DNA from: Neorhizobium sp. | GTDB lineage: Bacteria > Pseudomonadota > Alphaproteobacteria > Rhizobiales > Rhizobiaceae | Assembly: GCA_028283725.1 (NCBI GenBank) | Contig: JAPWKC010000004.1 | Location: 1,550,001-1,614,000 of the forward strand | Direction of reading: 5' to 3' | Length of the DNA: 64,000 nt | Notes under the pieces: generated by a model | The model's database searches: none | What the model saw: the letters and a program-made list of their open reading frames with translations, nothing else | Told to the model about the DNA's origin: nothing | In this document: in pieces, positions 36,524 through 43,886 of the stretch | Layout of the letters: each line of letters starts with the position of its first letter | How positions within the stretch are numbered: position 1 is the stretch's first letter | Made by a program: the position numbers and the translations under genes

Positions 36524-38215
36524 ATGGGTTTATCCGCCAGCCTTTTTCTGCGACAGACCCAATCGCTGGTGATGACACCGCAGCTGATGCAATCCATCCA
36601 GCTGCTGCAGATGACGCATTTCGAACTCAACCAGTTCATCGCCAACGAAGTCGAAAAGAATCCGCTGCTCGAATTTTCGCCATCCGACGGCCCGAACGGC
36701 GCGGAAATGAGCGGTGCCGAGATGAGCGGCGTTGACTTCAGCGGTCTTGACTTGGGCGGCCTCCACACGGGTAGTCCGGAGATGCGCGACGGCGAGCATC
36801 CGGGCCATGGCGATTTTTCCGGTGCGGGCGATCACGGCATGGCGGGCCGTTCCGAGGATCGCGGCGGGCTCGAGGCCGGTGCCGACGGTTCGGAAGCCGG
36901 TTTCGAGGCCGGCAGCGACTGGTATGACGGCGCACCATCGCTCTCGCCCACCGGGCTTAGCGAGCATCTCGATACCGACTATGAAAACGTCTTTCCCGAC
37001 GACGCTCCGGCGCCGCGCGCCGATGCGCCGGAACTGCTCAGCCAGTGGAAATCGATGCCGGGCGGCGATAGCGACGGCGATTACGATCTCAACGATTTCG
37101 TTGCCGGGCACGTGACGCTGCGCGATCACCTGACACAGCAGACGCCTTTCGTGGTCGCAGACCGGACCGACCGGCTGGTCGCCCAGTATCTGATCGACCA
37201 GATCGACGATGCCGGATATTTCCTCGGCGACATCGCCGATATCGCCGACAAGATCGGCCGGCCGCAGGCCGATGTGGCACGCGTGCTCGAAGCGCTGCAG
37301 ACGCTCGATCCACCAGGCGTATTCGCCCGTTCGCTCGGCGAATGCCTGGCCATCCAGCTTCGCCAGAAAGACCGGCTCGACCCGGCCATGGCGAGCCTCG
37401 TGCGCCATCTCGACCTTCTTGCCAAGCGCGACTTCGCCTCGCTGCGCAAGATCTGCGGCGTCGACGACGAGGACCTTCTCGACATGCTCGGCGAAATCCG
37501 CCAGCTGAACCCCAAGCCGGGCGCGAGCTTCGATGCCAGCCCTTCAGAGGCGATCTCGCCCGATATCGTCGTGCGGCCGGCCTCGGATGGCGGCTGGCAA
37601 ATAGAGCTCAATCCCGACACGTTGCCGCGCGTGCTGGTCAACCAGACCTATTACCAGACCGTGTCGCGCAACCGCCCGCGCGGCGGCGAGGACCAGAACT
37701 TTCTCTCCGAATGCCTGCAGAACGCCAACTGGCTGACACGCAGCCTCGACCAGCGGGCAAAGACGATCATGAAGGTAGCAACCGAGATCGTGCGCCAGCA
37801 GGACGCCTTCCTGATCCATGGCGTCGATCACCTGCGGCCGCTCAACCTGAGGACCGTCGCCGAGGCGATCAAGATGCATGAATCGACGGTGAGCCGCGTC
37901 ACCTCGAACAAATACATGATGACGCCGCGCGGCCTGTTCGAACTGAAATATTTCTTCACCGTCTCGATCGGCTCGGCCGAAGATGGCGGCGACAACCATT
38001 CGGCGGAGGCCGTGCGCCACCGCATCCGCCAGCTGATCATCCAGGAACTGCCCGAGGCCGTGCTTTCCGACGACGATATCGTCCTGATTTTAAAGCGCGG
38101 CGGGGTGGAACTGGCGCGCCGCACCGTGGCCAAATATCGGGAAGCGATGAACATTCCCTCCTCGGTGCAGCGCCGCCGCGAAAAGCGCGCCATGGCGAAA
38201 CTGGCGGCTGTCTGA
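36524..38215 (+). CDS. rpoN: RNA polymerase sigma-54 factor
   Basis: The 563-residue sigma factor recognises -24/-12 promoters of nitrogen and other genes. Region I begins MGLSASLFLRQTQSLVMTPQ; region II (about 55-190) is acidic and Gly-rich and longer than usual; the core-binding domain follows (LREHL-like VTLRDHL, DPPGVFARSLGECL); then the helix-turn-helix region (LRTVAEAIKMHESTVSRVTS) and the RpoN box ARRTVAKYRE. The longest frame starts at 36419, but the ATG at 36524 matches the family start. Residues 58-80 contain four pentapeptide-like units (GAEMS, GAEMS, GVDFS, GLDLG). Confidence 0.94.
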   Translation: MGLSASLFLRQTQSLVMTPQLMQSIQLLQMTHFELNQFIANEVEKNPLLEFSPSDGPNGAEMSGAEMSGVDFSGLDLGGLHTGSPEMRDGEHPGHGDFSGAGDHGMAGRSEDRGGLEAGADGSEAGFEAGSDWYDGAPSLSPTGLSEHLDTDYENVFPDDAPAPRADAPELLSQWKSMPGGDSDGDYDLNDFVAGHVTLRDHLTQQTPFVVADRTDRLVAQYLIDQIDDAGYFLGDIADIADKIGRPQADVARVLEALQTLDPPGVFARSLGECLAIQLRQKDRLDPAMASLVRHLDLLAKRDFASLRKICGVDDEDLLDMLGEIRQLNPKPGASFDASPSEAISPDIVVRPASDGGWQIELNPDTLPRVLVNQTYYQTVSRNRPRGGEDQNFLSECLQNANWLTRSLDQRAKTIMKVATEIVRQQDAFLIHGVDHLRPLNLRTVAEAIKMHESTVSRVTSNKYMMTPRGLFELKYFFTVSIGSAEDGGDNHSAEAVRHRIRQLIIQELPEAVLSDDDIVLILKRGGVELARRTVAKYREAMNIPSSVQRRREKRAMAKLAAV

Positions 38216-38293
38216 GGCCTGCGAATCTCTTACCCGTTCCGGTCCTGTTCCCGGTCATGGCAGGCTGTGATTGCGGCGTCAAAGCGGCAAAGA

Positions 38294-38322
38294 TTGACTT
38301 TGCGTTAATGCGGCGCTAGAAG
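38294..38322 (+). promoter_or_regulatory. Candidate hpf promoter with overlapping dyad
   Basis: TTGACT at 38294-38299 and TAGAAG at 38317-38322 are separated by 17 bases, a possible vegetative promoter about 155 bases before hpf. The -35 overlaps a perfect inverted repeat, GCAAAG (38287-38292) and CTTTGC (38298-38303). The -10 is poor. Confidence 0.35.
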
Positions 38323-38476
38323 CCCGCCGCAACGAAATGGAGCCTCTTTCACCTATCTTGCCTGCGATCCGGCGGCGTCACGGTGCATTTTGCCCCCGCC
38401 GCATGTCTGCGCTTGGATGAGAAGGCGGCTTGGCGTAGACTGGAACATGCAAGTCACGACAAGAAGGAAGAATTCC

Positions 38477-39049
38477 ATGAGTGTGCGTGTATCCGGTAAG
38501 CATATGGAAATCGGCGACTCGTTCCGTCAAAAGATCGAGGGTCAGATCGGAGAAGCGGTTACTAAATATTTCGATGGCGGCTATTCCAGCCAGGTCATCG
38601 TGGAAAAGTCCGGTTCGCGTTTTTCGGCCGACTGCAAGGTGCATCTCGATACCGGGATCGTCCTGCATGCGGCAGGAGAATCGAACGACCCTCAGGGCAG
38701 TTTCGACGCCGCGGCGGAGCGGATCGAAAAGCGCCTGCGCCGCTACAAGCGGCGTCTGAAGGACCACCACGGAAACAATGCGGGAAATGGCATCGAAATT
38801 GCCTATACGGTCATGGACCGTGTACCGGATGAAGCAGAGGAAGTGCCCGAAGACTTCGCGCCGACCATTGTGGCGGAAAGCACGAAGCAGTTGAAGACGA
38901 TGTCCGTCGCTAGCGCCGTTCTGGCGCTCGACATGACCGACGAACCTGTTCTCCTCTTCCGCAGCCTCGGCAAGGAAGAGCTGAACATCGTGTATCGCCG
39001 CAATGACGGCAATATCGGCTGGATCGATCCGGCCGGCATCAAGACCTAA
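38477..39049 (+). CDS. hpf: Long-form ribosome hibernation promoting factor
   Basis: The 190-residue protein has an N-terminal YfiA/RaiA domain (MSVRVSGKHMEIGDSFRQKI) that binds the 30S decoding region and a C-terminal dimerisation domain (residues 130-190, VLALDMTDEPVLLFRS, GNIGWIDP), so it is the long HPF that makes 100S dimers. The start is the ATG at 38477 with AAGGAAG upstream; the frame is open further upstream to 38390. The rpoN-hpf-ptsN order is conserved in proteobacteria. Confidence 0.95.
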   Translation: MSVRVSGKHMEIGDSFRQKIEGQIGEAVTKYFDGGYSSQVIVEKSGSRFSADCKVHLDTGIVLHAAGESNDPQGSFDAAAERIEKRLRRYKRRLKDHHGNNAGNGIEIAYTVMDRVPDEAEEVPEDFAPTIVAESTKQLKTMSVASAVLALDMTDEPVLLFRSLGKEELNIVYRRNDGNIGWIDPAGIKT

Positions 39050-39057
39050 GAAACATC

Positions 39058-39081
39058 GGGAGAGCGCCCAGGCGCTCTCCC
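39058..39081 (+). terminator. Strong hairpin between hpf and ptsN
   Basis: GGGAGAGCGC (39058-39067) and GCGCTCTCCC (39072-39081) are perfect 10-base arms with a 4-base loop, starting nine bases after the hpf stop. No T tract follows, so it may attenuate transcription or protect the hpf mRNA 3' end rather than fully terminate before ptsN. Confidence 0.7.
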
Positions 39082-39110
39082 TCGCCCTCGCGGCCCAAAG
39101 GATTAAGAGA

Positions 39111-39575
39111 ATGGCTTTGGCAGATTTGCTGCAGCAAGATGCGATTATCCCTGCCCTGAAAGTGACCTCCAAGAAGCAACTGCTGCAGGAACTGGCTGTT
39201 CGCGCGGCCAAGCTGACGGGTGTTTCCGAGCGGGAGATCTTCGACGTCATCCTGCAGCGCGAACGCCTGGGTTCCACCGGCGTCGGCCATGGCATCGCCA
39301 TCCCGCACGGAAAATTGTCCAGCATCTCGTCGATCAAGGGCGTGTTTGCCCGCCTCGACCAGCCGATCGATTTCGAAGCGCTCGACGACGAGCCGGTCGA
39401 TCTCGTTTTCCTGCTGCTCGCTCCCGAGGGCGCCGGCGCCGATCACCTGAAGGCCCTGTCGCGCATTGCCCGCGTGCTGCGCGACCCGGATCTCGTCGCC
39501 AAACTGCGCCAGACCGATTCCGCCTCCGCCATCTATGCCTTCCTCAACCAGGAACAGGCCAATCACGCGGCCTGA
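39111..39575 (+). CDS. ptsN: PTS IIA-like nitrogen regulatory protein (EIIA-Ntr)
   Basis: The 154-residue protein has the phosphorylatable histidine in GVGHGIAIPHGK and downstream DLVFLLLAPEGAGADHLKAL, diagnostic of EIIA-Ntr. It receives phosphate through PtsP and NPr and regulates potassium, nitrogen and envelope functions. The longest frame overlaps hpf; the ATG at 39111 (MALADLLQQDAI) is chosen by homology. It ends the lpt-rpoN-hpf-ptsN series. Confidence 0.95.
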   Translation: MALADLLQQDAIIPALKVTSKKQLLQELAVRAAKLTGVSEREIFDVILQRERLGSTGVGHGIAIPHGKLSSISSIKGVFARLDQPIDFEALDDEPVDLVFLLLAPEGAGADHLKALSRIARVLRDPDLVAKLRQTDSASAIYAFLNQEQANHAA

Positions 39576-39692
39576 TTGAGCGCCTCTCCTTCACTCGCGC
39601 AGACCCATGAATATTTGATTTTTGTCAAACCGAGGCCTTTGCCTTTGGGGCAGAATGCTACATGTTCATGACTTGGTGTGTGGAGGAAAGAT

Positions 39693-39929
39693 ATGAATGA
39701 CGAAGCGCGTGCGCGCATCGCTGCCAATGACAGATTGCTGAAAGCAGTCATTACATTGCTGGCTATCAAAGACCCTGACTTGCTTGACGAACTCGACGTT
39801 ATATTTGCGGTTGCAAGCGAACAGGGCAATCCCATCGGCGAGGCCGACCGGAGAACGCGGGAACATCTTCGCGAAGAACTGGATCTGATCCGGTCGCTGG
39901 CACATTCGGCTCTCGAAACCGCCCATTGA
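39693..39929 (+). CDS. Small helical protein of unknown function
   Basis: This is a 78-residue acidic protein (MNDEARARIAANDRLLKAVI at its start) without cysteine or membrane segment, predicted to be mainly alpha-helical, with DPDLLDELDVIF and a C-terminal LREELDLIRSLAHSAL helix. I do not recognise a family. It has a good ribosome-binding site (GGAGGAAAG, 4-5 bases before ATGs at 39693) and amino-acid composition unlike shadow frames, so it is probably real. It follows ptsN by 117 bases. Confidence 0.65.
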   Translation: MNDEARARIAANDRLLKAVITLLAIKDPDLLDELDVIFAVASEQGNPIGEADRRTREHLREELDLIRSLAHSALETAH

Positions 39930-40208
39930 GGCAGTGACCGCGGACAGGCAGCAATGACGAGCCCAAGGGCGCCGGGAGGAGGCGTTCGACGGTTTTGCTG
40001 TCTTGCGGGGCCCTGGCCGCGAACGTATCGCCCGAAGGGGTTGGACGGCGGTCAACAATCGCAGCGACGATCCGCCGACAACGGCCGTCACGATCAACAT
40101 CAGTGAAAAAAAAGTCCGCGGCGAAACCCTTGCCAAAAGCGGGAGAGTTTTCTCCAGCCGCATGTGCCGGAAACCTGTGAGGCATATCGGTGCCGGGCGT
40201 TTGCTCCC

Positions 40209-40223
40209 CTCCCCGTCGGGGAG
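40209..40223. repeat. Palindromic core of a rhizobial intergenic repeat
   Basis: CTCCCC-GTC-GGGGAG is a perfect hairpin core (6-base arms, 3-base loop). It sits in a longer unit (about 40185-40245) with the text gggagatggccggcagacgg, which resembles dispersed mosaic repeats common between genes of Rhizobiaceae. Identification is by recollection of the pattern. Confidence 0.55.
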
Positions 40224-40241
40224 ATGGCCGGCAGACGGCAA

Positions 40242-40275
40242 GGGATGGGATGGGATGGGATGGGATGGGATGGGA
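40242..40275 (+). repeat. Pentanucleotide (GGGAT)n tract with G-quadruplex potential
   Basis: The plus strand reads GGGA followed by six perfect TGGGA units: seven GGG runs each separated by only AT. Any four adjacent runs fit a two-tier-or-three-tier quadruplex with 2-base loops. It lies between the 78-residue gene and the grpE terminator. Confidence 0.92.
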
Positions 40276-40315
40276 CGAGGCATGACCGTCGCCACAAGCA
40301 AAGCATCGTCATGGA

Positions 40316-40349
40316 AAACAGGCCGCCGGGTTTCCCCGACGGCCTGTTT
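40316..40349 (-). terminator. Rho-independent terminator of grpE (possibly bidirectional)
   Basis: AAACAGGCCG (40316-40325) and CGGCCTGTTT (40340-40349) are perfect arms, extended inside by CCGGG/CCCCG. The stem ends in A's on one side and T's on the other, so it could work in both directions. It begins 25 bases after the grpE stop. Confidence 0.8.
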
Positions 40350-40373
40350 GATACACGTCACGGAGCCTGACGA

Positions 40374-41000
40374 TCAGGCGTTCTTTTCGGCCTCGGCCGC
40401 TACTTCGACTTTCGGCCCGCCCTTGGCGACGCCGACCATGGCCGGGCGCAGGACGCGCTCGCCGATGGTGAAGCCGGCCTGCACGACCTGAACCACCGTA
40501 TTGTTCGGCACATTCGGGTTGGGCACTTCGAACATCGCCTGATGGAAGTTCGGGTCGAACTTCTGGCCTTCCGGCTCGATCTTCTGCACGCCATGACGCT
40601 CCAGCGCCGACAGCATCGAGCGCTCGGTCATCTCCACGCCTTCGAGAAGCGTGGTGAGCGCTGCATCGGCTGCGGCACGGGTTTCTGCCGGCACGGCATC
40701 CAGCGCACGGCGCAGGTTATCCGATACGCCGAGCATGTCGCGGGCAAAGCCTGCAACGGAATAGGACTTGGCGTCCTTGACGTCGCGTTCGGTGCGGCGA
40801 CGCAGATTGTCCATTTCGGCAGCAAGGCGCAGGAGGCGGTCGCTGAGATCGGCTTTCTCGGCCTTCAGGATCTCGATCGGATCCGGCTCTGCGGCAGCTT
40901 CGGCAGCCTCTGCCACATCGTCAAAGGCAGACGCCGCAGCTTCGGCCGCGTTCTCGTGGGCGGCCGCGTCAGGTCCGTTCTTCTTGGTTTCGTCGGTCAT
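40374..41000 (-). CDS. grpE: GrpE, nucleotide exchange factor for DnaK
   Basis: The 208-residue protein has an acidic disordered N-terminus, a long coiled coil (residues 40-90, [19 protein letters not shown]) and the C-terminal beta domain with [24 protein letters not shown] and [19 protein letters not shown], the GrpE signature. It releases ADP from DnaK. It follows hrcA by 91 bases on the minus strand and ends at a strong terminator. Confidence 0.97.
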   Translation of the reverse strand: MTDETKKNGPDAAAHENAAEAAASAFDDVAEAAEAAAEPDPIEILKAEKADLSDRLLRLAAEMDNLRRRTERDVKDAKSYSVAGFARDMLGVSDNLRRALDAVPAETRAAADAALTTLLEGVEMTERSMLSALERHGVQKIEPEGQKFDPNFHQAMFEVPNPNVPNNTVVQVVQAGFTIGERVLRPAMVGVAKGGPKVEVAAEAEKNA

Positions 41001-41091
41001 GACGGTCTCCGGTTACTCAAGTTTTCGTTCAATCGGCTTTTGCGCCCGATATCGAGGTTCCCAAGGGAAAAATCAAGGCTTTGAGGGCAAG

Positions 41092-42177
41092 TCAGAGCGG
41101 ACGGCGTGACAGGCGGGCAAGAAGCTGCGCCGTATAGTCCACCATCGGCACGATGCGGGAATAGTTGAGCCGGGTCGGACCGATGACGCCGACGGCGCCG
41201 ACGATGCGCTCCTCGCTGTCGCGATAGGGCGCCACGATCAGCGACGAGCCCGAAAGCGAGAAGAGCTTGTTTTCCGAACCGATGAAAATCCGCACGCCCG
41301 GCCCGCTTTCGGCCAGATCAAGGATCTCAATCAGGCTGTCCTTCTTTTCAAGGTCGTCGAAGAGAAGGCGCAGACGATCGAGATCGGCGGCATCGGCGAG
41401 GCCCTCGAGAAGATTGGCACGGCCGCGGACGATCAGCTGCGCCGGCTTTCCCTCTTCGTGGTCGCCCGACCAGATGGCAAGGCCGCGTTCGACGAGATCC
41501 TGCGACAGCGCATGCAGCTCGCCCTGCACTTCGACCTTCAGGGTCTTCAGCTGGCCGCGCAGTTCAGGCAGGGTCTGGCCCGCCAGATGGGCGTTCAGGA
41601 AATTCGCCGCTTCCGTCAACTGCGAGGAAGTGACGCCGGCGGGAAGATCGATGATGCGGTTTTCGACCTGGTTGTGATCACCGACGAGCACGGCAAGCGC
41701 CCGCGTCGGCTCCAGCCTGATAAACTCGACATGTTTGAGAACCGGATCGTTTTTCGTGGTGATGACGATGCCGGCACCGCGCGAGACGCCCGACAGCATC
41801 AGGCTCGCATCCGACATGAGGCTCTCGATCGGCTGGTCACGATCGGCCAGACGGACCTGCCGGTCGATATTGGCGCGCTCCTGTTCGGAGAGATCGCCCA
41901 CCTGCATGAAGGCATCGACGAAGAAGCGCAGGCCGCTCTGGGTGGGAAGCCGGCCGGCGCTGATATGCGGCGAATAGATCAGGCCAAGCTCTTCCAGATC
42001 GCTCATGACATTGCGCACGGAGGCCGGAGACAACGAGGTGGCGAGGAGACGGGAGAGATTTCGCGAGCCGACGGGCTCGCCTGTCTCCAGATAACTCTCG
42101 ACCACCCGGCGGAAAATTTCGCGCGAGCGGTCGTCAAGAACGGATACGCCATCCTTTTCCGGTCGCGGGAATGCCAT
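41092..42177 (-). CDS. hrcA: Heat-inducible transcription repressor HrcA
   Basis: The 361-residue repressor binds CIRCE elements before groESL in alphaproteobacteria. The N-terminal winged helix has YLETGEPVGSRNLSR and LSPASVRNVMSDLEELGLI; the GAF-like domain and C-terminal dimerisation part follow (IVAPYRDSEERIVGAVGVIG, RLNYSRIVPMVDYTA). The ATG at 42177 is chosen. No CIRCE element is visible in its own promoter region. It is divergent from rph. Confidence 0.95.
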   Translation of the reverse strand: MAFPRPEKDGVSVLDDRSREIFRRVVESYLETGEPVGSRNLSRLLATSLSPASVRNVMSDLEELGLIYSPHISAGRLPTQSGLRFFVDAFMQVGDLSEQERANIDRQVRLADRDQPIESLMSDASLMLSGVSRGAGIVITTKNDPVLKHVEFIRLEPTRALAVLVGDHNQVENRIIDLPAGVTSSQLTEAANFLNAHLAGQTLPELRGQLKTLKVEVQGELHALSQDLVERGLAIWSGDHEEGKPAQLIVRGRANLLEGLADAADLDRLRLLFDDLEKKDSLIEILDLAESGPGVRIFIGSENKLFSLSGSSLIVAPYRDSEERIVGAVGVIGPTRLNYSRIVPMVDYTAQLLARLSRRPL

Positions 42178-42213
42178 CTATCGGTCACCGTGCTGTTGAA
42201 CTCTCACACATGA

Positions 42214-42241
42214 AATATAATGACTGACGGTGCGTTGGCAA
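42214..42241 (-). promoter_or_regulatory. Candidate hrcA promoter
   Basis: On the minus strand TTGCCA (42241-42236) and TATATT (42219-42214) are separated by 16 bases. The -10 region CATTATAT also fits the alphaproteobacterial heat-shock pattern CNNTATNT, though the -35 reads TTTG rather than CTTG. It lies about 37 bases before the start codon. A plus-strand TATAAT (42216-42221) overlaps it and could serve rph. Confidence 0.4.
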
Positions 42242-42395
42242 AACGGAAAACGCGGTTCCTTACGCAGATGCACAATGTGAGTGTCCCGGAAGCGGTTGCG
42301 GATAGCGGTGGGGCTTGCGTGGAACCCGGCTTTATTCTTTGCAAAAGCCTTGCCGGAGCCTTAGAAGGCGAAGATTGGAATTCAGGGAGCATGAT

Positions 42396-43112
42396 ATGCG
42401 GCCTTCAGGCAGACAGACGAACCAGATGCGCAAGATTTCTTTCGAGCGCAATTTCTCCAAGCATGCGGAGGGATCCTGCCTCGTCAAATTCGGCGATACG
42501 CATGTGCTTTGCACCGCGAGCCTGGAAGAGAAGACCCCGCCGTGGCTGAGAAACTCCGGCAAGGGCTGGGTGACGGCGGAATACGGCATGCTGCCGCGCG
42601 CGACCGGCGACCGGACGCGCCGTGAAGCCGCAAGCGGCAAGCAGGGGGGCCGGACGCTGGAAATCCAGCGGCTGATCGGGCGTTCACTGCGCGCCGTGGT
42701 CGATCTCGAAGCGCTCGGCGAAAAGCAGATCACCATCGACTGCGACGTCATCCAGGCGGATGGCGGCACGCGCACGGCTGCCATTACCGGCGGCTGGATC
42801 GCGCTGCACGACTGCCTGAAGTGGATGGAGGCCCGCTCGATGGTCAAGCTCGACAAGGTGCTGAAGGACCATGTCGCGGCAATCTCCTGCGGGATCTTTG
42901 CCAACCAGCCGGTGATCGACCTCGATTATCTCGAGGATTCCTCGGCCGAGACCGACGCCAATTTCGTCATGACCGGTTCCGGTGGCATCGTCGAGGTTCA
43001 GGGGACTGCGGAAGGCAAGCCGTTCAGCCGCGACGAGCTGCTGACGCTGCTTTCACTGGCCGAAGCCGGCACGCAGGAACTGGTGGCGCTGCAGAAGCAG
43101 ACGATCGCCTGA
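42396..43112 (+). CDS. rph: Ribonuclease PH
   Basis: The 238-residue phosphorolytic exonuclease trims tRNA 3' ends. It starts [20 protein letters not shown] and has [42 protein letters not shown] and the catalytic-site [18 protein letters not shown]. The start at 42396 gives the standard length; the longer frame from 42315 is not supported. It is followed by a hairpin and rdgB. Confidence 0.97.
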   Translation: MRPSGRQTNQMRKISFERNFSKHAEGSCLVKFGDTHVLCTASLEEKTPPWLRNSGKGWVTAEYGMLPRATGDRTRREAASGKQGGRTLEIQRLIGRSLRAVVDLEALGEKQITIDCDVIQADGGTRTAAITGGWIALHDCLKWMEARSMVKLDKVLKDHVAAISCGIFANQPVIDLDYLEDSSAETDANFVMTGSGGIVEVQGTAEGKPFSRDELLTLLSLAEAGTQELVALQKQTIA

Positions 43113-43131
43113 ACCTGACTTGAGACGACAC

Positions 43132-43157
43132 GCGGCAGCCTTTCATACGGCTGCCGC
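43132..43157 (+). terminator. Hairpin after rph
   Basis: GCGGCAGCC (43132-43140) and GGCTGCCGC (43149-43157) are perfect 9-base arms with an 8-base loop, 19 bases after the rph stop. The following sequence is C/T-rich rather than a T tract. Confidence 0.6.
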
Positions 43158-43159
43158 CT

Positions 43160-43205
43160 CTTCCCTCGCGAACGGGCAGAGGGTTAGGGTGAGGATATCG
43201 CCTCC
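43160..43205. repeat. Dispersed intergenic repeat fragment upstream of rdgB
   Basis: The sequence contains ccctcgcgaacgggcagagg followed by gttagggtgagg and cctcccctcg. Text such as GAGGGTTAGGGTGAGG is typical of widespread small palindromic repeats in proteobacterial intergenic DNA. The unit sits only about 30 bases before the rdgB start. Confidence 0.45.
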
Positions 43206-43233
43206 CCTCGCGGATTTTGAAAAACGGAACGCC

Positions 43234-43878
43234 ATGCGCAAGCTCGATACCAAGACCATCGTCGTCGCCAGCCACAATGCGGGGAAAATCCGCGAGATCG
43301 CCGAGCTGATCGAGCCTTTCGGCTTTTCGGCCTCGTCGGCTGCCGCGCTGAATTTCGCGGTGCCGGAGGAGACGGGGACGACATTCGAGGAAAATGCCGC
43401 GATCAAGGCGCTCGCCTCGGCACGCGCTTCGGGCCTGCCGGCGCTTTCCGACGATAGCGGGCTCGTCATCGACGCGCTCGACGGTGCGCCCGGCGTCTAC
43501 ACCGCCGACTGGGCGGAAACCGGCGACGGCACACGCGATTTCCAGATGGCGATGCAGAAGGTCGAGACCGCACTTCAGGAAAAAGGGGCGAGTGAGCCTT
43601 CACAACGGACATGCCGTTTCGTCAGCGTGCTCTGCCTTGCCTGGCCGGACGGCCATACCGAGCTTTTCCGCGGCGACGTGGAGGGCGTGATCGCCTGGCC
43701 GCCGCGCGGCACGGCCGGTTTCGGCTACGATCCGCTGTTCCAACCGGAAGGCTACGAGACGACCTTCGGCGAGATGACGAGCGAGGAAAAGCACGGCTGG
43801 AAGCCGGGCGATGCGGCGGCACTCTCCCACCGGGCGCGGGCTTTCAAGCTCTTCGTCGAAACCTGCCTGGAGGCCTGA
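43234..43878 (+). CDS. rdgB: RdgB/HAM1 non-canonical purine NTP pyrophosphatase
   Basis: The 214-residue enzyme hydrolyses dITP, ITP and XTP to prevent their incorporation. It has [16 protein letters not shown] (the SxNxxK nucleotide loop), [24 protein letters not shown] and [12 protein letters not shown], all family signatures. The ATG at 43234 ([11 protein letters not shown]) is chosen; the longer frame reads the intergenic repeat. hemW begins eight bases after its stop. Confidence 0.96.
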   Translation: MRKLDTKTIVVASHNAGKIREIAELIEPFGFSASSAAALNFAVPEETGTTFEENAAIKALASARASGLPALSDDSGLVIDALDGAPGVYTADWAETGDGTRDFQMAMQKVETALQEKGASEPSQRTCRFVSVLCLAWPDGHTELFRGDVEGVIAWPPRGTAGFGYDPLFQPEGYETTFGEMTSEEKHGWKPGDAAALSHRARAFKLFVETCLEA

Positions 43879-43886
43879 GCCACACC

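Larger units (their letters stand above)
39930..40373. other. Intergenic region between the 78-residue gene and grpE
   Basis: This 444-base gap has no recognised gene. It holds a palindromic intergenic repeat around 40170-40245, a (GGGAT)n tract at 40242-40275 and a terminator hairpin at 40316-40349, all listed separately. A run of eight A's lies near 40106. Confidence 0.7.
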
